Shown here piece by piece: positions 26,424-37,277 of a stretch of 64,000 bases of DNA. This DNA comes from Providencia stuartii. GTDB taxonomy: Bacteria; Pseudomonadota; Gammaproteobacteria; Enterobacterales; Enterobacteriaceae. The stretch is from positions 124,001 through 188,000 of the forward strand of contig UGUC01000003.1 of NCBI GenBank assembly GCA_900455155.1. Reading direction: 5' to 3'. How positions within the stretch are numbered: position 1 is the first letter of the stretch; each line of letters opens with the position of its first letter. A program made the translations under genes and the position numbers. The notes under the pieces are model-generated. The model was not told the DNA's origin. It saw nothing but the letters and a program-made list of their open reading frames with translations, and did no database searches.

Positions 26424-26987
26424 TTAGTCCGCAATAAATGTTAATGTTAAGGTTGCTTTAAATTTACCAACGTTTTCATTACCTGCACATTCACTCGCGC
26501 CAGTCTTACACATAACATATGCGTAATAAGTACGATTCATATTGGTACTATTAATGCCGGTCCACATTTTATTATTTTGCTCAGTAAAAAAATCTGTATC
26601 ACTTGGTGTCGCGTTATCTTTATTTGAAATTCTTACCGCAAAACTTTTACCATTATCATCTAAGAATCCATTATTTTCTTCGCTGTAGGAGCCTGATAAT
26701 TTGATATAAGCTCCTTGGAAATTTGTGGTTTTGCAATTCTGCAATTTAACATTAAATGGCAATTTAACTTTCCCTTCAGGAACATCTGACTTAAATTTAC
26801 TAATAGGTATATTTCCGAAGTCAATAGTATTATTTGATGTTCCTTCAATGATAATATCACAGGTATTTTTAGGCACATGCACATTAAAAACAAAATCATG
26901 TAGACCATCAGTCCTTGCCTGAGCCATATTAAGCGTCGTATTCAGGGAAAATAAAACTCCAACAATAAATAATGATTTTACTTTCAT
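26424..26987 (-). CDS. Minor fimbrial subunit
   Basis: The 187-residue protein has a signal peptide (cleavage near AQA, residue about 24). Its pilin domain shows a Cys pair (CDIIIEG and QNCKTTN), the pilin-typical IDFGNIPIS segment, and a terminal TLTLTFIAD beta strand. It also has an extra Cys pair near the C-terminus (CKTGASEC). It is probably a minor or adaptor pilin placed between shaft and tip. It lies ten bases upstream of a chaperone gene. Confidence 0.75.
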   Translation of the reverse strand: MKVKSLFIVGVLFSLNTTLNMAQARTDGLHDFVFNVHVPKNTCDIIIEGTSNNTIDFGNIPISKFKSDVPEGKVKLPFNVKLQNCKTTNFQGAYIKLSGSYSEENNGFLDDNGKSFAVRISNKDNATPSDTDFFTEQNNKMWTGINSTNMNRTYYAYVMCKTGASECAGNENVGKFKATLTLTFIAD

Positions 26988-27002
26988 AGTATGAGCCTTT
27001 TA

Positions 27003-27575
27003 TTATGGTTGAAGAAAGTTAACATCAACTGCAACCACCAATTCACCTGATTTTAATGAAGTTGCTCCTAATTGAACGACACTTACTTCAAAATGATGCT
27101 CTAAATCACCATTTGCGATAACGTCAAAAGGTAACTCTCCACCATTACGCAGATTAACAATTTTGCAGTTACTTTTATTGCTATCACAACTTCTTAAAAC
27201 AAATGCAGCATTTGTAACATTCGATGTTGGATAAATCTTATTGTTCTCATCAACTAAAGTTCCATTTCCTGGTACAATCTTCATTAAATAATTACCAGTA
27301 CTAGATGAAAAATCGAAATCAGAGCATTTGTATTTTAATGAAAATGGTTTCACATAAGTTTTATCTTCGACATTTTCCTTAATATTGGGAATAAACAAAG
27401 GTTTTTCAAATACTATTTTCATATCATTTAATGACGCAGAACAGGTACCTTTAGATACATTCCCTAAAATACTTAACTCTACTGCTTTTATATTACCTAC
27501 ATAACTAACAAATAAAATTATGCTAGAGATTATAAATGTACAGTATTTTAAAAGTCGATTATTTGACTTGTCCAC
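27003..27575 (-). CDS. Minor fimbrial subunit
   Basis: The likely start is GTG at 27575, eight bases after GAGGA. An in-frame ATG at 27602 lies inside the chaperone gene and gives a poor signal sequence. From the GTG the protein is 190 residues, with a signal peptide (CTFIISSIILFVSYVGNIKA). Its pilin fold has Cys residues at KGTCSASL and KYKCSD and a C-terminal strand VVAVDVNFLQP. It overlaps the preceding chaperone gene by 17 bases. An adaptor or initiator role is inferred. Confidence 0.65.
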   Translation of the reverse strand: MDKSNNRLLKYCTFIISSIILFVSYVGNIKAVELSILGNVSKGTCSASLNDMKIVFEKPLFIPNIKENVEDKTYVKPFSLKYKCSDFDFSSSTGNYLMKIVPGNGTLVDENNKIYPTSNVTNAAFVLRSCDSNKSNCKIVNLRNGGELPFDVIANGDLEHHFEVSVVQLGATSLKSGELVVAVDVNFLQP

Positions 27576-28306
27576 TATATGAGTCCTCACCGCCCAAATC
27601 ATTAATAACTGTCCATTTAGCTATTCCTGAACGACCATTAGATGGAGCGATATAATTAAATGAATCAAATGGTGCAATCATTGTGTTGCGTTTTTTCATA
27701 CTTAGGTCTATCTTCACCCCATTGACACTCAATTTACTAAAAGAAATAAAATAAGGTGAATTATTAATAACCTTTATCCCTGTGCTAGTAGATTCAATAC
27801 TTAACTTTTCACTAGCTTCCTTCTGTGAAATAGACAAATTTTTAGGTCGATAGAATAATTTAATGACATTGTTATAACCAATATTTAGCATTGTGCCATT
27901 AATCGGTCCATTCGTTGCAGGGATCATAGTCGCACTAAAATAAAATACTGATTCTCTATCCGTTGGTAAGTTGTTAGGCTTTATATGAATCTTAACTTCC
28001 TGGCTTTTACCGCTATCCACTTTAATTAGTGGAGGAGTTACCATAAAGGGGGGTGTCAGACTTAGTGCCATCTACATTTTTAGTCACTAGGAACCTAGCG
28101 AGATAGTTAATATCCGTATTATTTCTGGCTCCAATAGAAGTACTGCTTTCCCCTTGATTATAAATAATACGTGTAGCATTTAACCCCACGCCATTACTTG
28201 CCGAGTAGGCTGAAATAGAAGTTAATGAAAACAGTAGAATTAAAAAATGTTGTTTAAAACCATTCACTTTTCTCAGTATGTTTTTTGTATTTTCTATTGT
28301 TTGCAT
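27559..28306 (-). pseudogene. Fimbrial chaperone (first of the locus), frameshifted as sequenced
   Basis: The N-terminal frame (28306-28022) has a signal peptide and NATRIIYNQGESSTSIGARNN. The second frame (28071-27559) has FMVTPPLIKVDSGKSQEVKIH, RESVFYFSATMIPA, IKLFYRPKNL and a terminal TVINDLGG. All are PapD-type chaperone features. The break is an extra base in the six-G run at 28048-28053. Removing it joins SDTPFMVTPPL and gives 248 residues. It is the chaperone nearest the major subunit gene. Confidence 0.75.
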
Positions 28307-28335
28307 TATCTTATCTCATGTATAAAAGTCTAAAT

Positions 28336-28358
28336 AAGAGGCTTAAAATAAGCCTCTT
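28336..28358 (-). terminator. Hairpin between the major subunit gene and the rest of the fimbrial operon
   Basis: AAGAGGCTT (28336-28344) and AAGCCTCTT (28350-28358) form a perfect 9-bp stem 20 bases downstream of the major pilin stop. On the minus strand it is followed by ATTTAGACTTTT, a weak U tract. Such partial terminators after the first gene raise major subunit levels relative to assembly proteins. Confidence 0.55.
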
Positions 28359-28377
28359 CAACGATTAACTAAATTGA

Positions 28378-28929
28378 TTAGTTATAAGATACAGTGAAAG
28401 TAACTGGTACACGTAAGATGTCTGGAGCAACGCCATCTGCTTTAGTTAACAGTAGAGAAGCTTTCATTGGGATTGTTGCACCATTACCAGCTTTTACGCT
28501 ATCTGTTAAAGTTACAGGTGAATCAATATTTGGCAGAATTGGAGCAGTGCCTGATTCCAGTTTAACAGCTAAAGATTTAGCATCTTTATCAGCGAATAAC
28601 TCAGGGAAACCAGTTGCTTCTTGACCTTGAGCATAAACGTTCATAGTAGTATCAGAACCATCTTTTGAACAGTTAGTCAGAACCAGATCAAATAGTTTAG
28701 GTTCACCTAAAGTATCTTTAACACCTTTACCAGCAGCTTGGTCAACTGTGAATACACCCCAATCAATTACTGAACCTTTAGTTGTAGAAGTAACATCACA
28801 AGAAGCAGCACGGATTTGTGCTTTAAAAGTTACTTCCGCGCCTTTTTTACCATCAGCAGCTAATGCTGAACCAGCTACCATTGAACTTGCTAATACTGCG
28901 ATTGTTACTAGTTTCTTGTTGAATAACAT
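28378..28929 (-). CDS. Major fimbrial subunit (type 1-like pilin)
   Basis: The 183-residue pilin has a clear signal peptide ending GSALA (residue about 24). The mature domain has Cys at AASCDV and LTNCSKD, the IDWGVFTVDQ segment and the C-terminal donor-accepting strand ending RVPVTFTVSYN with the penultimate Tyr typical of FimA/MrpA pilins. It is the first gene of a minus-strand operon running to about 19840. Its codon use and higher GC stand out from the AT-rich genes after it, as expected for a highly expressed structural protein. Confidence 0.85.
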   Translation of the reverse strand: MLFNKKLVTIAVLASSMVAGSALAADGKKGAEVTFKAQIRAASCDVTSTTKGSVIDWGVFTVDQAAGKGVKDTLGEPKLFDLVLTNCSKDGSDTTMNVYAQGQEATGFPELFADKDAKSLAVKLESGTAPILPNIDSPVTLTDSVKAGNGATIPMKASLLLTKADGVAPDILRVPVTFTVSYN

Positions 28930-31068
28930 TTTAAATACCTCTGTATTTATAACATGTAGTAGTGAAAGACATTGTTATTTAATGTTCAAATTTAAATTCG
29001 TTACATCCTTGTAAATCCAGTCCTAAAATTTTGAATATAAACTTGAATAATCAGCATTAGCCTATTTAGCTAACACCATTAGGGTTAAAAAAAATCCTTT
29101 TAATCCCCTTTTTAAAGGCAAGTCAAAAAAATTGACTCTAAAAAAGGCACTACCCTTTCTACTTACATACTCAAAAACACATATTAAGTAGTCGTATTTT
29201 TACGGCTCTAGTGACTCTTGAATTTAACTTATTGTTAGCTTTCAGCTATCCAGTAATAGACTCCTGAGCACCGCCTATAGTAAAAAATAAAAATACTATT
29301 CCTATAAAGGAAAGTGACGGCCAATATAGAAATAACTATATGGATAAAATTTTCAACCTAGTTAATTAGTCATTTCATTAACTATTAACTAGACAAAGAT
29401 AATAGCCAACATCAGGAAGATATTTAATGTTAGGAGTTTTCTTATATTTGGAAGATATCAAAATCTTTATCTAATCGCGTTTTCTCTAAAAGCAAAACGT
29501 AGTAGCATAATTATCTTTTTCAATATGAAGAATATTTCCAAACATCCTCATCAACTGGTTCCAATATTACCGCAACAATATCTTTTGTCAAAAACACAAC
29601 AAAAAAGCACTGCAAACAAAATATAATATTTAAAAACACCAACATAAAAGCGCAAACAACCACAAAAGCTAAAAAATCATATTTTTAGCCATCAAAATTG
29701 GATTAATTTATATTTATAAAAGGTAAATAATTTATAAAAATTTACATTTGTATCCATTTGTTTGAAATAGTTTCATTACATATAAAACTATAAATAAGGA
29801 ATTCAATGGAATAAAATTCTATATTTTGCAACCTCACAACACTTAACGCCAATTTACACACAAAAGAAAATAATTAAATCTATGTGGTTGAATTGTTGTA
29901 AGATAAGTCTTAATTGACATTCACCCCAAATGTAACAGTTCTTTACTTTTCATGTCATCCGCTTTGAGTGTAATGATTCCCCTTTGGTTTTATTTAGAAT
30001 TTCACCAAGTGGCTATTTTTTAATTAAACTTACGGCATTACTTTACTTAGATACAAAGATGTATCTCCACTCAAGAGAATAATTTTTCAATAGCAATGTT
30101 CTATCTCTAATCGTTACCTTTAAAAAAACCATGATAATCCTAAACATATCAACGCTGTTCTCCTATATAGATAGGGGAAACATGCCTCATATGCAGTCGC
30201 TTAGCAGTGAACGATGATATTCCTTTATCTAAGGGTGAAGTGAGAGAATATAAAGATATTCATCTATAAAGAAGAGATAGAAGTATTTCAAAGACTTCTC
30301 GCGGTATGAGTTTATAACTAGAAAAATAAAGTGATATGAAACTCAAGATTTATTTTTGATTATGTGGGTCACGGGCAGTGAAACAATATTCGCTAAATAA
30401 ATACATTAGAATATATAACTAAGTAAATACTACTCTATTTATGCCTCTACTAATTTTTTATTACAAATTAATTATCCACTAATGAAGTTTATTGATATTG
30501 CAGACGATCTTTTAACTATTCATAAAAAGACACTCCCCATAATAGCCTAGTGATTGTTGCTTCTATTGACGAAAAAATACTTACAAAGTACCTTAAGTCA
30601 CAAATTATCGCTTTATTTTAATTAAATAAGACATCTTAAATAGAATATTTAACCACTATTGAGATACAAAAAACAAAATGCATAATTTTAAATTTTACAC
30701 CTTAATTTTATAAGGTTAATGACCGTAGACGATTATAGCATCCCAAAATCGGCAGTTTTGTGCCGTTTACCGATAAACATCGGTCTAACAGAAAAGCCTA
30801 GCCTAAAGCCTTACAATTACTGACGGTTAAGAAAAGCGCCCAAACTGTGTTATGACAATTAACCTCAAGCGATACATTTAAAATGTAATATGACTCTATT
30901 TTTGTCCGATATTGCGGATTAAAATTTTCATTCTTGTTTTTGATAAATAACTATTTTTCTCTATGTTAGCCCTTTTGCTCTCTTCTTATTTCCATCTCTA
31001 TCTGCAATGAAGTTATGGTAAACTTGTTTACAACAGCAATTTTCAGTTTTGATGTAAGGTCAATTACC
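28930..31068. other. Long AT-rich region without genes, upstream of the fimbrial operon
   Basis: About 2.1 kb with no frame longer than about 90 codons. It holds several hairpins, such as GCTAAAAA/TTTTTAGC at about 29668-29689 and CGGCA/TGCCG at about 30750-30765. The fimbrial promoter should lie in its left part. No recombinase gene and no convincing pair of invertible-element repeats was found by eye. It may be a decayed gene region or a long, H-NS-bound regulatory region. Confidence 0.5.
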
Positions 31069-31584
31069 ATGAAAAAAATGAGTGAAGATAAACTGCTAGT
31101 GATGGCCGAAAAAATTTGCCAATCAAGAGGCGTTCGGCTCACACCGCAAAGAGAAACTGTTTTACGCCTGATTGCACAGCAACATGGCGCAATCAGTGCT
31201 TATGACTTATTAGATTTATTAAGAGAGGTAGAGCCTCAAGCAAAACCACCAACGATTTATAGAGGCTTAGAGTTCTTAATAGAGCAAGGGTTTATTCATA
31301 AAATAGAATCAACAAATAGTTATGTCATCTGTCACCATTTCGATAACCCGAGTCATATCTCAGTAATGTTGATTTGTGATCATTGCGGAAGTGTCACAGA
31401 GAGTGATTGCACAACAATTGAAACAGCAATTATGTCTCTTGCAAACAGCCACCAATTTCACCTGAGACACACAGTGGTAGAAAATCATGGATTATGTCAT
31501 GAATGTTACGAACTCAGCACTTGCCAGGATCATGAACATTGTGAACACAACCATGAGCAACCCGTTATCACAAAGAAGAAATAA
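31069..31584 (+). CDS. zur: Zur, zinc uptake regulator (Fur family)
   Basis: The 171-residue Fur-family repressor matches E. coli Zur (171 residues) in size and in its ISAYDLLDLLREVEPQAKPPTIYR segment. The start chosen is the ATG at 31069 with TAAGG nine bases upstream. An in-frame ATG at 31015 would add 18 residues absent from relatives. The zinc ligands are visible: CDHCG, CHECYE and a His/Cys-rich tail. With zinc bound it represses zinc importers. It is convergent with lexA, as part of the conserved zur-lexA-dgkA-plsB neighbourhood. Confidence 0.9.
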   Translation: MKKMSEDKLLVMAEKICQSRGVRLTPQRETVLRLIAQQHGAISAYDLLDLLREVEPQAKPPTIYRGLEFLIEQGFIHKIESTNSYVICHHFDNPSHISVMLICDHCGSVTESDCTTIETAIMSLANSHQFHLRHTVVENHGLCHECYELSTCQDHEHCEHNHEQPVITKKK

Positions 31585-31750
31585 GAAGTGGCGTAGAATT
31601 ACTGCTGATAGTAGGTACTTGCTGAGGGAGCACTTAAATAGAGTGGCAGACTTTTTATCTAATTTAATAACCTAGTGACAAACCTAGGTTGATATTAGAA
31701 AACAGTAAAATCTGCCAGCAATATTTTGAAGGGTGGTTATAAGACCAATA

Positions 31751-32374
31751 TTAACACCAATCACCATTGCGAATCACACCTACCGCTAATCCTTCAATAG
31801 TGAAATTTTGTTGACGTAAATCGACAATAATAGGTGCAAACTCTGGGTTTTCGGCGATTAACTCAACGCGGTTACCTTGTTGCTTAAAGCGTTTTACCGT
31901 AACCTCATCTTCAATACGCGCCACAACCACTTGCCCATTACGGACATCTTGTGTTTTATGAACGGCTAACAGGTCACCATCCATAATCCCGATATCTTTC
32001 ATCGACATCCCATTAACACGCAATAAAAAGTCAGCATGTGGTTTGAATAGCTCAGGATCAACCTGATAATGACTTTCAATATGCTCTTGCGCTAATAAAG
32101 GTTCGCCGGCAGCGACACGCCCAATTAAAGGTAGCCCCTGAATTTCAGGATCATTTTCTTCTTCAAGCAGTAAACGGATACCACGAGAAGCCCCTGAAAC
32201 AATCTCTATCACCCCTTTACGAGCTAAGGCCTTAAGATGCTCTTCTGCCGCATTAGGCGAACGAAAACCAAGGCTTGCTGCTATTTCAGCACGTGTAGGT
32301 GGCATACCCGTCTGAGAAATGTGATCGCGCACCAGATCATAAACTTGCTGTTGTCTAGCGGTCAGTGCTTTCAT
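31751..32374 (-). CDS. lexA: LexA, SOS repressor
   Basis: The 207-residue protein has a winged helix-turn-helix ([14 protein letters not shown] recognition helix, here [16 protein letters not shown]), the Ala-Gly autocleavage site in RVAAGEPLL, catalytic Ser in NGMSMKD and catalytic Lys in EVTVKRF. It represses DNA-repair genes until RecA filaments trigger its self-cleavage. Two SOS boxes lie directly upstream, so it is autoregulated. Confidence 0.95.
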   Translation of the reverse strand: MKALTARQQQVYDLVRDHISQTGMPPTRAEIAASLGFRSPNAAEEHLKALARKGVIEIVSGASRGIRLLLEEENDPEIQGLPLIGRVAAGEPLLAQEHIESHYQVDPELFKPHADFLLRVNGMSMKDIGIMDGDLLAVHKTQDVRNGQVVVARIEDEVTVKRFKQQGNRVELIAENPEFAPIIVDLRQQNFTIEGLAVGVIRNGDWC

Positions 32375-32383
32375 TTCGTTCCC

Positions 32384-32420
32384 CTGTTTGTTTATACAGT
32401 CAGACTGTGAGTATATACAG
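32384..32420. promoter_or_regulatory. Two SOS (LexA) boxes upstream of lexA
   Basis: CTGTTTGTTTATACAG (32384-32399) and CTGTGAGTATATACAG (32405-32420) fit the CTG-N10-CAG consensus. Their starts are 21 bases apart, the same spacing as the paired boxes in front of E. coli lexA. Confidence 0.9.
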
Positions 32421-32510
32421 GTAAATGAAGATTTGAAACACTTAAATCACTCGAATGCCATATTTGCCAGTAATCTCACCGATAATCGCTCTGTTTTCGA
32501 TAATTTCTGA

Positions 32511-32885
32511 CTAGCCAACGAAATAATGCTGCCACAATATCGTCGCCCAAATAACTAAAGCTAACCCAATCGTGATAAACACAGCCGCTGAGCCAATATC
32601 TTTCGCTCGTCCAGACAACTCATGATATTCACTTCCTACACGATCCACGACCGCCTCTATTGCACTGTTAATTAATTCTACGATAGCGACCAGTACAACA
32701 GAGCTAATCAATAATAATCGGTCGATATAGCTAACATCCAGCCATAACGCGATAATGACAGCAAGTATTGCCGCAACGGATTCTTGCCGAAATGCAGCCT
32801 CATTGACCCAAGCTGCTTTCAACCCTTTAAGGGAGTAACCCGCAGCCTTAATTACACGCGTAAATCCCTTAGTTTGGTTTGCCAT
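32511..32885 (-). CDS. dgkA: Diacylglycerol kinase DgkA
   Basis: The 124-residue inner-membrane enzyme phosphorylates diacylglycerol to phosphatidate, recycling lipid released during periplasmic glucan and lipid A modification. It has three membrane helices and the conserved VELINSAIEAVVDRVG and RAKDIGSAAV segments that carry the catalytic Glu and the metal and ATP contacts. It is divergent from plsB and upstream of lexA, as in E. coli. Confidence 0.95.
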   Translation of the reverse strand: MANQTKGFTRVIKAAGYSLKGLKAAWVNEAAFRQESVAAILAVIIALWLDVSYIDRLLLISSVVLVAIVELINSAIEAVVDRVGSEYHELSGRAKDIGSAAVFITIGLALVIWATILWQHYFVG

Positions 32886-33011
32886 ATTTATTCCTCAAAA
32901 TTACAAAACAATAATCATTTTTTGCGGTCAAAGTTAATTGTCAGTAACAGATTTGCCAGTTGATTTCTGGTATGCTTGCGAAGCATTGTTAACAAGAGGC
33001 TATAATCATTT

Positions 33012-35480
33012 ATGTCACTATGGCGTAAAATATATTACAACACGTTGAATTTACCACTTAAATTACTGGTAAAGAGCAAACTCGTTCCAACGGACCCTAT
33101 TTCAGAACTTGAATTGGACACCAGTCGGCCCACATTATATGTGCTGCCATATCATTCTAAATCTGACCTTTTAACATTACGTCACCAATGCTTATCTATC
33201 GGCCTACCTGATCCTTTGGTCGATAATGACATTAATGGCACTAAATTACCGGCTTACGTCTTTATTGATGATGGCCCTAGAGTATTTCGTTATTATTCTC
33301 CTAATCCACGTAAAGAATCGGTGAAGGTATTCCATGCCTACTTAGATTTGCATCGTAGTAATCCGAATCTTGATATCCAAATGCTACCGGCTTCTGTCAT
33401 GTTCGGTCGCTCTCCTGGGCGTGAAGGGCATACACCGGCGCCGCCATTGCGTTTACTTAACGGTATTCAAAAGTTCTTTGCCATAATCTGGCTTGGGCGA
33501 GATAGCTTTGTTCGCTTTTCCCCTCCAGTGTCGATGGGCTTGATGGCTCAAGAACATGGCACAGATACTATTATTGCGAATAAACTTGCACGGGTCGCGC
33601 GTATTCACTATTCACGCCAACGCCTTGCTGCTGTTGGCCCTAAATTGCCTGTTCGCCAAGAGCTATTCAATAAGCTGCTAACCTCAAAAGCCATTGAAAA
33701 GGCGGTTGAAGACGAAGCCCGTAGCAAAAAAATTCCACTGAAGAAAGCTCAGCAAAATGCCGTCAATATGATGGAAGAAATTGCCGCTAACTTCTCTTAT
33801 GAAGCGATACGTCTTACTGACCGAGTGTTAAGTTGGACTTGGAACCGCTTATATCAAGGGATCAACGTTCAGCATGCCGAGCGGGTTCGCCAATTGGCGC
33901 AAGATGGTCATGAAATCGTTTATGTGCCTTCTCATCGCAGCCACATGGATTACTTGCTGCTGTCATACGTTTTATATCATCAAGGCTTAGTTCCTCCTCA
34001 TATCGCGGCAGGTATCAACTTGAATTTCTGGCCAGCGGGGCCTATTTTCCGTCACCTCGGCGCTTTCTTTATTCGTCGAACCTTTAAAGGTAATAAACTC
34101 TATTCAACCGTATTCCGTGAGTACCTCAGTGAATTATTTGCGCGGGGTTACTCTATTGAATATTTTGTTGAAGGTGGCCGCTCCCGTACAGGCCGTTTAC
34201 TTCAGCCAAAAACAGGTACCTTGTCGATGACGCTACAAGCGATGCTACGTGGCGACTCTCGTCCTATTACGATCGTGCCCGTTTATATTGGCTATGAAAA
34301 TGTTCTGGAAGTGGGAACCTATGCCAAAGAGCTACGTGGTGCTGAAAAAGAGAAAGAAGGCTTCTTTTCGATGGTTCGCGGCCTACGTAAATTACGTAAC
34401 TTAGGCCAAGGCTATGTGAATTTTGGTCAGCCTATTTCACTCTCTCAATATCTCACAAAACGTGTACCTGATTGGCGCGACTCGATTGACCCTATCGAAC
34501 CTCAGCGCCCGAGTTGGTTAAACCCAATCGTCAGTGGGCTAGCAGATCACATTATGGTCAATATTAATAATGCTGCGGCAGCTAACGCTATCAACCTGTG
34601 CTCAACAGCATTACTTGCGTCGCGCCAACGTTCATTGACGCGTGAGCAGCTTATTGAGCAAGTCGATTGTTACTTACAGTTATTGCGTAATGTTCCTTAT
34701 ACGGCTGATGCAACAACACCAAATAAAACAGCGGAGCAATTGTTAGAACATGCTTTGCAGATGGATAAGTTTGAAGTCGAAAAAGATAGTATGGGAGACA
34801 TTATCATTCTTCCTCGTGAGAATGCCGTCCTCATGACCTATTATCGTAATAACATTCATCACTTATTGGTGTTGCCATCACTGATCTCGAGCATTGTGCT
34901 CCATCATGAAAGTATTAGCCGCCAAGATATCCACTATCAAGTAGGGCAAATTTACCCCTTCCTCAAAGCTGAACTGTTTATGCGTTTTGATAGTGGCTCT
35001 TTGGTTGACGTCGTTGATACCTTAATTGATGAGCTAAATAACCAGAAATTAGTGTGCTTAAAAGAAGACGATATTGTCATTCTTAATCCACGTCGTATAC
35101 GCCCATTACAGTTGCTCGCAGCAGGTGTTCGCGAAACCTTACAGCGCTATGCGATTACGCTTTCTTTACTCAATGCGAGTCCAGAAATTAGCCGTAATAC
35201 ATTAGAAAAAGAGAGCCGCATGCTAGCTCAACGTCTTTCTGTGCTGCACGGTATTAACGCTCCTGAATTCTTCGATAAAGCGGTCTTTTCAATCTTAGTC
35301 GAAACGCTACGGGAAGAAGACTACATTGATAATGATGAAAACGACATTTTCACGGCCAATGCGAAAAAACTCTATGCGGTTATTTCGCGTTTAATGTCGC
35401 CAGAAATTCGTTTGACTATCGAGAGCGTGAGTCAACCAGAGGAGCGCGCTACTGAGACAGAAAAATCAAAAGAAGACTAA
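33012..35480 (+). CDS. plsB: Glycerol-3-phosphate acyltransferase PlsB
   Basis: The 822-residue protein performs the first acylation of glycerol 3-phosphate in phospholipid synthesis at the inner membrane. It contains the acyltransferase blocks [16 protein letters not shown] (HxxxxD motif), [25 protein letters not shown] and [11 protein letters not shown]. The length is close to E. coli PlsB (807). The frame is intact over 2.5 kb, in contrast to the many frameshifted genes elsewhere in the window. Confidence 0.95.
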   Translation: MSLWRKIYYNTLNLPLKLLVKSKLVPTDPISELELDTSRPTLYVLPYHSKSDLLTLRHQCLSIGLPDPLVDNDINGTKLPAYVFIDDGPRVFRYYSPNPRKESVKVFHAYLDLHRSNPNLDIQMLPASVMFGRSPGREGHTPAPPLRLLNGIQKFFAIIWLGRDSFVRFSPPVSMGLMAQEHGTDTIIANKLARVARIHYSRQRLAAVGPKLPVRQELFNKLLTSKAIEKAVEDEARSKKIPLKKAQQNAVNMMEEIAANFSYEAIRLTDRVLSWTWNRLYQGINVQHAERVRQLAQDGHEIVYVPSHRSHMDYLLLSYVLYHQGLVPPHIAAGINLNFWPAGPIFRHLGAFFIRRTFKGNKLYSTVFREYLSELFARGYSIEYFVEGGRSRTGRLLQPKTGTLSMTLQAMLRGDSRPITIVPVYIGYENVLEVGTYAKELRGAEKEKEGFFSMVRGLRKLRNLGQGYVNFGQPISLSQYLTKRVPDWRDSIDPIEPQRPSWLNPIVSGLADHIMVNINNAAAANAINLCSTALLASRQRSLTREQLIEQVDCYLQLLRNVPYTADATTPNKTAEQLLEHALQMDKFEVEKDSMGDIIILPRENAVLMTYYRNNIHHLLVLPSLISSIVLHHESISRQDIHYQVGQIYPFLKAELFMRFDSGSLVDVVDTLIDELNNQKLVCLKEDDIVILNPRRIRPLQLLAAGVRETLQRYAITLSLLNASPEISRNTLEKESRMLAQRLSVLHGINAPEFFDKAVFSILVETLREEDYIDNDENDIFTANAKKLYAVISRLMSPEIRLTIESVSQPEERATETEKSKED

Positions 35481-35500
35481 CTTTTAAGTCTAAAGAAACC

Positions 35501-35534
35501 AAAAGGGGGAATGCAATTCATGTTCCCCCTTATA
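35501..35534 (+). terminator. Terminator after plsB
   Basis: AAGGGGGAA (35503-35511) pairs with TTCCCCCTT (35523-35531). It lies 20 bases after the plsB stop. Confidence 0.7.
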
Positions 35535-35574
35535 AACAAAATCCCACGTTAAAAACGTAGGGTCGTCAGTACGT

Positions 35575-35607
35575 AAAAGGGGTAATGTGCTTCACATTAC
35601 CCCTTTA
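35575..35607. terminator. Second hairpin, between plsB and ubiA (bidirectional)
   Basis: AAAGGGGTAATGTG (35576-35589) is followed by its near-perfect inverse complement CACATTACCCCTTT. A-rich and T-rich flanks on both sides suit termination of the convergent ubiA transcript as well. Confidence 0.7.
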
Positions 35608-35623
35608 CTATTCCACAAATGGT

Positions 35624-36490
35624 TTACAAGTAACTTAAGAAAATCCCAATAAATAAGATCAATCCAACATAGTTATTATTTAAAAAGGCTTTAAAACACG
35701 GTGCTCGTTCCCTATCTACCATTAATTTTTGTTGGTAAATAAACAGCAATGCCGATAGTGATAGTGCGATATAGTACACCGCTCCTAAATCAGCCAATGA
35801 ACCCACTAACACCAATAAAACAATCATCACGATCTGTAAAATACCAATAATCAGCTTGTCATATTGGCCAAACAGTATCGCTGTTGATTTAACGCCGATT
35901 TTTAAATCATCATTGCGGTCAACCATCGCATACTGGGTATCATAAATCACGGACCACAAGATATTGACCAAAAACAGTACCCAGCACACCAATGGTAACG
36001 ATTCACTGACAGCAGAGAAGCCCATTGGGATAGACCAACCAAATGCGGCGCCTAAAACAACTTGAGGTAAATGGCTGACTCGCTTAACAAAAGGATAAAT
36101 CCACGCCAAAGCTAATCCGGCAACAGATAGCCAGATAGTCATTGAATTTAGCGTCAGTACCAATAAAAATGAGAGACCAACGAGGCTAGCGAATAAAATT
36201 TTTGCTTCTTTTTCTGTCACATCACCACTGGGTAATGGGCGGTGTTTCGTTCGCTCAACATGGCCATCAAAGTGACGGTCTGCGAAATCGTTAATCACGC
36301 ATCCGGCTGCACGCATCAAGAAAACGCCCGCCGTAAAGACAATAAGAATATGTAAACTCGGTATACTTTGAGCGGCAATCCACAACGCCCAATAGGTTGG
36401 CCATAACAATAATAGCGACCCTATCGGCCTATCAATACGCATCAAACGGCTGTAGGCATGCCATTTACTTAGCGCCATACTTCCCTCCAT
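35624..36490 (-). CDS. ubiA: 4-hydroxybenzoate octaprenyltransferase UbiA
   Basis: The 288-residue membrane prenyltransferase attaches the octaprenyl tail to 4-hydroxybenzoate in ubiquinone synthesis. Two Asp-rich motifs are visible: [23 protein letters not shown] and [13 protein letters not shown]. The start at 36490 (AAGGAG upstream) gives MEGSMALSK, aligning with E. coli MEWSLTQNK. An internal ATG at 36478 also has GGAGG before it. ubiC is directly upstream, forming ubiCA. Confidence 0.9.
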   Translation of the reverse strand: MEGSMALSKWHAYSRLMRIDRPIGSLLLLWPTYWALWIAAQSIPSLHILIVFTAGVFLMRAAGCVINDFADRHFDGHVERTKHRPLPSGDVTEKEAKILFASLVGLSFLLVLTLNSMTIWLSVAGLALAWIYPFVKRVSHLPQVVLGAAFGWSIPMGFSAVSESLPLVCWVLFLVNILWSVIYDTQYAMVDRNDDLKIGVKSTAILFGQYDKLIIGILQIVMIVLLVLVGSLADLGAVYYIALSLSALLFIYQQKLMVDRERAPCFKAFLNNNYVGLILFIGIFLSYL

Positions 36491-36511
36491 TTGTTGTGCT
36501 CCTTTTATTTT

Positions 36512-37018
36512 TTATCTTTTATATGCAGGTGATTCAGGTAAAAACAGTTCGGTTAATAATAAAGGTTTTTCAGATAATCTTAATAGAGAGCGGCGGATCC
36601 ATCGCAAATTTTGCTGCCCTATATGAATATAATCACGGGAAAGATTATCATGGCTAAAGAGATAACGCCCTAACGGTACAGCACCGATATCAATAAGTTT
36701 CCGGTCTTCACCAGTCAATGTCTCCTGTGGAATTAACGTTCGTCCAAGTAACCATGGAATATTATCACCATACATAATGACTTCACGTAACCAATAATAT
36801 TCACTGACAGGTAAACACGCCGCTTCTTCTTCGCTCAATGCCTCTTGAGTCACATAACGTTGCGTATAAGGAACAACCGTGACACGTTGGCAATGCTGCT
36901 CTAAGCGTTTTGTCATCGACCCTAGTTCATGTAGCCAATCTAAAACATTTTCAGGAACAAGGTCATCATCTTCTGATAGCCATGTTATCGGGTGAGAGAT
37001 AAAAAGCGTTTCATCCAT
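36512..37018 (-). CDS. ubiC: Chorismate lyase UbiC
   Basis: The 168-residue cytosolic enzyme removes pyruvate from chorismate to give 4-hydroxybenzoate, the substrate of the next gene's product. Recognised by [42 protein letters not shown] and the LGRYLFSH segment. It lies 21 bases upstream of ubiA. Confidence 0.9.
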   Translation of the reverse strand: MDETLFISHPITWLSEDDDLVPENVLDWLHELGSMTKRLEQHCQRVTVVPYTQRYVTQEALSEEEAACLPVSEYYWLREVIMYGDNIPWLLGRTLIPQETLTGEDRKLIDIGAVPLGRYLFSHDNLSRDYIHIGQQNLRWIRRSLLRLSEKPLLLTELFLPESPAYKR

Positions 37019-37231
37019 TACTCATCATTCCACCACTATACTGTGTGGTTTTGTATCATATTGGTTCTTAGCATGAAGGATATCACGTTGCCTTGCGATA
37101 AGGTTAAAGTTAGCTAACAAATTAGTTAAAAAATCACAAATCCCACATGAATTGTAAAATTTTCTTAAAATAATTTTTAACGCTAATGAGTCATACACAC
37201 AAAATGATCAAGTAGAAATGATTAAATAGCG

Positions 37232-37256
37232 ACAGCCTGCCATTATGGCAGGCTGT
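37232..37256 (-). terminator. Hairpin terminator after pgi
   Basis: ACAGCCTGCC (37232-37241) pairs perfectly with GGCAGGCTGT (37247-37256). It lies 22 bases past the pgi stop. The following minus-strand sequence CGCTATTT is only a weak U tract. Confidence 0.6.
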
Positions 37257-37277
37257 GAAAGGTAGCTATGACGCTTA

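Noticed and set aside
28930..31014. Possible invertible (phase-variable) promoter element upstream of the fimbrial operon
   Set aside because: No convincing long inverted-repeat pair was seen by eye, and no recombinase gene is in the window.
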